NCBI RefSeq assembly: GCF_003425685.1
Contig: NZ_QJKM01000008.1
Location: forward strand, 1-64,000
Length of the DNA stretch: 64,000 nucleotides
From: Rhizobium terrae
Lineage (GTDB): Bacteria > Pseudomonadota > Alphaproteobacteria > Rhizobiales > Rhizobiaceae
Reading direction: 5' to 3'
Shown: piece by piece, positions 60,482-64,000 of the stretch
Position numbering within the stretch: the first letter of the stretch is position 1
Layout of the letters: every line of letters starts with the position of its first letter
Notes under the pieces: generated by a model
What the model was told of the DNA's origin: nothing
The model's database searches: none
Seen by the model: the letters and a program-made list of their open reading frames with translations, nothing else
Position numbers and translations under genes: made by a program

Positions 60482-62054
60482 CCAAAATGGTCGGGTAACA
60501 GCCCGGCTGTCTGCCGTGGTCGCGCAATCCTGTGCCGGATCTCTCGACAGACTTCTCGATCAGTTGTGCCAGCCTGAAGAGCCCTGCCTCAATCCGATGG
60601 GTCGCAATCGAGCCGAAACCGAGCCGAAGATATCGACGCCCTGCGAGAGGATTGGCAAAGAAGATGTCGCCCGCCTCGACCAACACCCCGGATTGGCGCG
60701 CCAAGTTCATCAACTGTCGGCCGTCGAAGTCGGGCGGCCCCTCGATCCAGAAGCTTGTCGCACCTTGCCCCCGGATGATTGTGCATGACGGCACCAGATC
60801 GGGAAGCCGATCGGCAATCAGGTTTGCCCTCTCAAGCATCACAGCGCCGGTGCGGCCAAGATGTTGTCGATAGTGGCCGAGTGCGATGAAATTGGCGAGT
60901 GCGCGCTGATTATTGGTTGGAGGATGACGCAACATCAGACGGCGCAATACCCTGAGTTCGCTGATCACCGGCGGCGGAGCGACGATGTAGCCGACACGCA
61001 GCCCTGGAGCCAGCACCTTGGAGAAGCTGCCGACATAGATGACCCGTCCTTCCGCATCGAGGCTCTTGAGGGACGGGATGTCTCCATCGCTCTCAATGGA
61101 CAGATCCGCCTCATAGTCATCCTCGACGATCAGGACGTTCTCGCGGCTGGCAATCTGTAGCAATTGTTGGCGTCGATCAAGCGGCATAACGGCCGTTGTG
61201 GGGCATTGGTGGCTGACAGTGAGAAAGGTGACGTCGCGGCTGGCGAAATCGTCGTCCGGCAACACGCCATGGCGATCGAGCGTCAGGCCGACGATGTTCT
61301 TCGTAGCGAGGCTCACCATGTTGCGGACGTCGGGATAGCCCGGATCCTCTATGCCGACTGCCGTGGTCGGGCCAACGAGCAGTTGGACAAGCATCGACAG
61401 AGCCTGCTGCGAGCCGATCGTGACGATGATCTCGCCTTTGCCGGCGAAGATGCCGCGCCGCGGCAGCACCTGCGCTTGCAACTGCTCCACAAGGTCGGGG
61501 TCGTCATCGTCGATCATGTCGCCGGCCCAGCCCTGTATTTCCTTCACGCTGGAAGCTGCGCGCACCGCCTCGCGCCAATTATTGGTCGGGAATAGGGCGG
61601 GATCGTATTGGCCAAACAGGAAAGGATAGGCGTAGTCGAGCCAGTTGCGTGGCTTGCAAATTTGCCGAAGACTCGATGGCTTGATCGCGAAGCGCGACGA
61701 CCAGTCGTCCACCGCATCGGCCTGATGCCGTGCCTTGGCCTGACCGATGCCGCCGGCCGCAACAAAGATGCCGCTGCGCTCCCGAGAGACCAGAAAGTCC
61801 TCGTCGATGAGCGATTGATAGGCAGTCGTGACGGTATTGCGCGCAATCCCGAGAAGACTGGCAAGCTGGCGTGTGGATGGCAGACGCGTATTCTTGCTGA
61901 GGACCCCCGTTTCGATCGCATGGACAATCATCCGTCGGATCTGCAGGTTAAGTGCCTGTCCGTCCTTGGTCAAAGCGCCGAAAAGACGGCGCCATGTCAC
62001 GTCCGTGACCGTCTGCGAATTGTTCGTGCCCAGAGGTTTCATAAAGAGGGACAT
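60477..62054 (-). CDS. tauR: MocR/GntR-type regulator of taurine metabolism (TauR-like)
   Basis: A 525-residue MocR-type regulator. An N-terminal GntR winged helix covers about residues 35-105 (LSKNTRLPSTRQLASLLGIA, RNTVTTAYQSLIDEDFLVSR). A linker leads to a fold-type I aminotransferase-like domain, about 130-500, with the PLP lysine in GSFSKVLAPGLRVGY. The protein senses PLP or an amino-compound adduct. TauR of Rhodobacter is needed to activate taurine genes, and the position beside tpa and near tauABC supports the same role. The first ATG at 62054 is used; M5 is possible. Confidence 0.87.
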   Translation of the reverse strand: MSLFMKPLGTNNSQTVTDVTWRRLFGALTKDGQALNLQIRRMIVHAIETGVLSKNTRLPSTRQLASLLGIARNTVTTAYQSLIDEDFLVSRERSGIFVAAGGIGQAKARHQADAVDDWSSRFAIKPSSLRQICKPRNWLDYAYPFLFGQYDPALFPTNNWREAVRAASSVKEIQGWAGDMIDDDDPDLVEQLQAQVLPRRGIFAGKGEIIVTIGSQQALSMLVQLLVGPTTAVGIEDPGYPDVRNMVSLATKNIVGLTLDRHGVLPDDDFASRDVTFLTVSHQCPTTAVMPLDRRQQLLQIASRENVLIVEDDYEADLSIESDGDIPSLKSLDAEGRVIYVGSFSKVLAPGLRVGYIVAPPPVISELRVLRRLMLRHPPTNNQRALANFIALGHYRQHLGRTGAVMLERANLIADRLPDLVPSCTIIRGQGATSFWIEGPPDFDGRQLMNLARQSGVLVEAGDIFFANPLAGRRYLRLGFGSIATHRIEAGLFRLAQLIEKSVERSGTGLRDHGRQPGCYPTILV

Positions 62055-62239
62055 GCAAGACTCAGGCCAGATCTTGGGTAATTTGCTCAGTCATTCCACG
62101 AAGTGTGCGCCGAAGAAATTTCGGGCAGCCTTGCTGATAGACGGCCCTTGCAACGCGTTCCGCTCCCAAGCCGTATGCGTCGGCCTTCACCACCATGGCA
62201 GCGCCGCCTAGCTCAGCCACGGCAACAAGTCAGGATCGA

Positions 62240-62485
62240 GGCGCCAAGCTTCGGACGATACCGCGCGCACGCTTTCTTTGACGACCTCAAGGAACAACCA
62301 ACGGTATCTTCTTCTTTAGAAAACGCACGGACCATGTATTGGCCGGAGGCGCCTATTCGTCCTCATCGCCTGATCAGGCAGGCTTCGCCGAACAGCGTTT
62401 CCGAGATTGCTACGGTATAAAACCGCGCCATGTTTTTCGCGGGATCGGTTCGTTTGACATAGGGCTGGTAGGGCTGGGTGAGCAT
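62240..62485 (-). pseudogene. WGR-domain protein remnant with stop at the conserved Trp
   Basis: KRTDPAKNMARFYTVAISET, LFGEACLIRR-stop-GRIGASGQ, then MVRAFSKEED and ARYRPKLGAS follow the WGR domain pattern (nucleic-acid binding domain of PARP-like and stand-alone proteins). The tryptophan codon TGG of the WGR triplet is TGA at 62365-62363. A frameshift also follows around the helix after SKEED. The gene is broken, and no partner is seen. Confidence 0.65.
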
Positions 62486-62612
62486 GCGGAGAAGATCGTC
62501 GAACGGAACTGGAACGTCCAGCGGCGGTTTGAATCGGTCGGTCCTACCGATCCATCTTGGTGATGTTTTGCCACGAGGCACAAGGGTTCCCACGCAACCA
62601 ACACTGGGAATG

Positions 62613-63542
62613 CTACGATGCCTGTCTTTCCAGCTTTTCCCTGCAGATCTGCTCGACGAGACCCTGAAGCACCTGAATGCGTTCTATCAGCCAGCGCAGC
62701 TCTTCCTCGGTGATCTCGTAATGCGGAGAGTAGCGGGCATCGACATAAGCCCGATCGAGCCGTTCGAAGCATCGCCGGGCGAACTTGGTATCCCGCGGCC
62801 ATGCCTCGATCAGCCGTGGCTCAAGTCTTTCCGCAGATGAGCGCAGTGATTTCAAGCGGTGCGATTTCGGGCTGTAGAGGGTGAGGACGAGAAGGACGCA
62901 GTGGTAGAGCTGCTCCGTAGCTTGGTGTAGATTGAATGCTGCGTGATTGATTTCTCCATTTGCCAAGGAGTACTTGCCAAGATGGAGGGAGAAATCGGCG
63001 GCTTTAGACCGCTTATGGAAATAACCTTCAGCCTCCTCCCGAGCCTCTTCCTCACTGAGCGGCTTCGGCGCCACAAACGGATGGCCTTCCTTCTCATAGA
63101 GGATGATGCCATCACGGATGATATCGATGAAGAAAGGCCGTCCGCGGGCCAATTGGTCGTTCACGTCCTGCAGCGTGTGAACGATGATATTGATCGGCGT
63201 CTCAATCGTCTTTGTTACCAGTAGTTCGCGCAGAAAATGATCGGAGACGTCGTGCCAGAGCTCGTTTTCTTCCCCGACACTGTGCATGTTGACGACGACA
63301 AGGATATCGTAATCGGAGCGATAACCGCTCTTATGATCGTCCACCCAGCCGCCGCGGCTATACGAACCGAACAGGATGACCTTGAGGATCCGCCCCGCCT
63401 TCTGTTTTTCCGAAAGCTTTGACTGCTGCGCGGCATCGAACTCCTCAAAAATGATCTTCAAGGCGCGCGAAAGCTCCCGACGCTTGCGGTCGGGAAGATG
63501 GTTCAAGGCTTCATTGTCAGTCACGCCACCGCTCGTGTCCAT
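62613..63542 (-). CDS. Nucleotidyltransferase-HEPN fusion protein
   Basis: A 309-residue protein. The N-terminal polymerase-beta-type nucleotidyltransferase (MNT) domain shows GSYSRG at residues 59-64 and the metal-binding D77 and D79 (SDYDILVVV). The C-terminal HEPN domain (about 160-300) has the long helix EINHAAFNLHQATEQLYHCV and the DARYSPHYEIT loop. In two-gene MNT-HEPN toxin-antitoxin systems HEPN is an RNase or toxin and MNT neutralises it by AMP-transfer; here both are on one chain. Similar fusions are widespread and not well characterised. It lies between the WGR remnant and the conjugation gene. Confidence 0.85.
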   Translation of the reverse strand: MDTSGGVTDNEALNHLPDRKRRELSRALKIIFEEFDAAQQSKLSEKQKAGRILKVILFGSYSRGGWVDDHKSGYRSDYDILVVVNMHSVGEENELWHDVSDHFLRELLVTKTIETPINIIVHTLQDVNDQLARGRPFFIDIIRDGIILYEKEGHPFVAPKPLSEEEAREEAEGYFHKRSKAADFSLHLGKYSLANGEINHAAFNLHQATEQLYHCVLLVLTLYSPKSHRLKSLRSSAERLEPRLIEAWPRDTKFARRCFERLDRAYVDARYSPHYEITEEELRWLIERIQVLQGLVEQICREKLERQAS

Positions 63543-63734
63543 TCGTCGTGCCGTATCCTTCTAAAAAAGCACTGCTTGCAAACCAGTGCCTGACATGCCC
63601 GTCAATCATCATCCTCGGTTTGGTTCGTCTAGGATATACAACCGGAAGACCAAGCCCGCCAGCTGGTTGAAGATCCGGCGGCCGCGTAGGTGCTGCGCGG
63701 CCCGTTGCGCCAGATCAGTCGAAAGGCCGGCGGT

Positions 63735-64000
63735 TCAGATCGCATCATACCGCCCTTTGAACTCCCCATCGGCATAATAACGCAGCTTGGCCGCAACGAC
63801 TGGACGGAGCGCCGCCAGAAACAACAATTGTCTTTGCTCTGCCATGTCGCGAACTTCGTCCCGCGTCAACAAAGGCCGGCCGGTATGTGCCGGCTGGAGG
63901 ACAGACCGGATTGCTCGGAGTCGAGTGCGCGGACCATCGTCTGGAACACCACGCTCTCCTGTCCGAGCAAATCGGAGATGAGGCGAGCGGTGTCGTGATC
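63735..64000 (-). pseudogene. traG: Conjugal coupling protein TraG, 3' end with frameshift
   Basis: From the window edge the minus strand reads DHDTARLISDLLGQESVVFQ, then TMVRALDSEQSGLSSS. After a one-base shift near 63880 it continues RPLLTRDEVRDMAEQRQLLF, then VAAKLRYYADGEFKGRYDAI and stop. This is the C-terminal end of the TraG/VirD4 type IV coupling protein that links DNA to the conjugation channel. The Walker motifs would lie beyond the window. The frameshift suggests a non-functional gene, or a sequence error. Confidence 0.7.

Noticed and set aside
1..64000. CRISPR arrays, rRNA operons, tRNA genes and a replication origin
   Set aside because: No regular repeat-spacer pattern, rRNA signature, tRNA cloverleaf or repABC/oriV feature was recognised by eye. 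A covariance-model scan would be needed to exclude small RNAs.

Overview
The window reads as an accessory replicon (plasmid, chromid or integrated plasmid segment) of an alphaproteobacterium, most likely Rhizobiaceae (Rhizobium/Agrobacterium/Sinorhizobium type). This rests on GC-rich codon use, the many ABC importers with rhizobial-style small-molecule catabolic operons, IS110 and IS3 elements, two toxin-antitoxin pairs, and a conjugation coupling-protein (TraG) remnant at the right edge. Species is an inference; no rRNA or tRNA gene was seen.

Layout. 0-1.6 kb: IS110-family insertion sequence. 1.7-7.2 kb: amine catabolism module (AraC regulator, APC permease, copper amine oxidase, cysteine-rich UreH_2-type membrane protein). 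7.3-9.1 kb: decayed genes (resolvase, exonuclease III, truncated flavin monooxygenase). 9.1-23.6 kb: a long minus-strand organosulfur/sulfonate block with two complete ABC importers (SsuABC-like and dipeptide-type), two intact luciferase-like monooxygenases, an SfnB-like acyl-CoA dehydrogenase homologue, a ketopantoate-reductase-like enzyme, a 2-hydroxyacid dehydrogenase and an SsuE-like flavin reductase carrying a stop at codon 11. 23.8-27 kb: broken FAD oxidase, then a GlxA-type regulator divergent from an MFS exporter. 27.3-34.4 kb: two toxin-antitoxin pairs, an SMI1/KNR4 protein behind a 38-residue membrane peptide, an I78-inhibitor lipoprotein, a PAS histidine kinase and many gene fragments.

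34.4-46.1 kb: a large minus-strand operon (C45-type acylase, dipeptide-type ABC importer, SGNH hydrolase, class III aminotransferase, aconitase) divergent from a GntR regulator that appears to carry two winged-helix domains. 46.2-47.5 kb: hydrolase fragments and a small membrane protein. 47.6-49.5 kb: 4-alpha-glucanotransferase (MalQ). 49.6-50.5 kb: internally deleted IS3 element. 50.6-53 kb: LuxR-type regulator convergent with an alpha-oxoamine synthase related to the CqsA/KBL/SPT group. 53-54.5 kb: decayed ABC genes.

54.5-62.1 kb: a taurine module: tauABC importer, TSUP-family exporter, sulfoacetaldehyde reductase (IsfD-like), taurine-pyruvate aminotransferase and a MocR-type TauR regulator. 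Together they predict taurine uptake, transamination to sulfoacetaldehyde, reduction to isethionate and export, so that the cell keeps the nitrogen. 62.2-64 kb: broken WGR gene, a one-chain nucleotidyltransferase-HEPN protein, and the frameshifted 3' end of traG running off the window.

Overall the window alternates intact, tightly packed nutrient operons with short stretches of decayed genes and mobile elements, the usual texture of a rhizobial accessory replicon.
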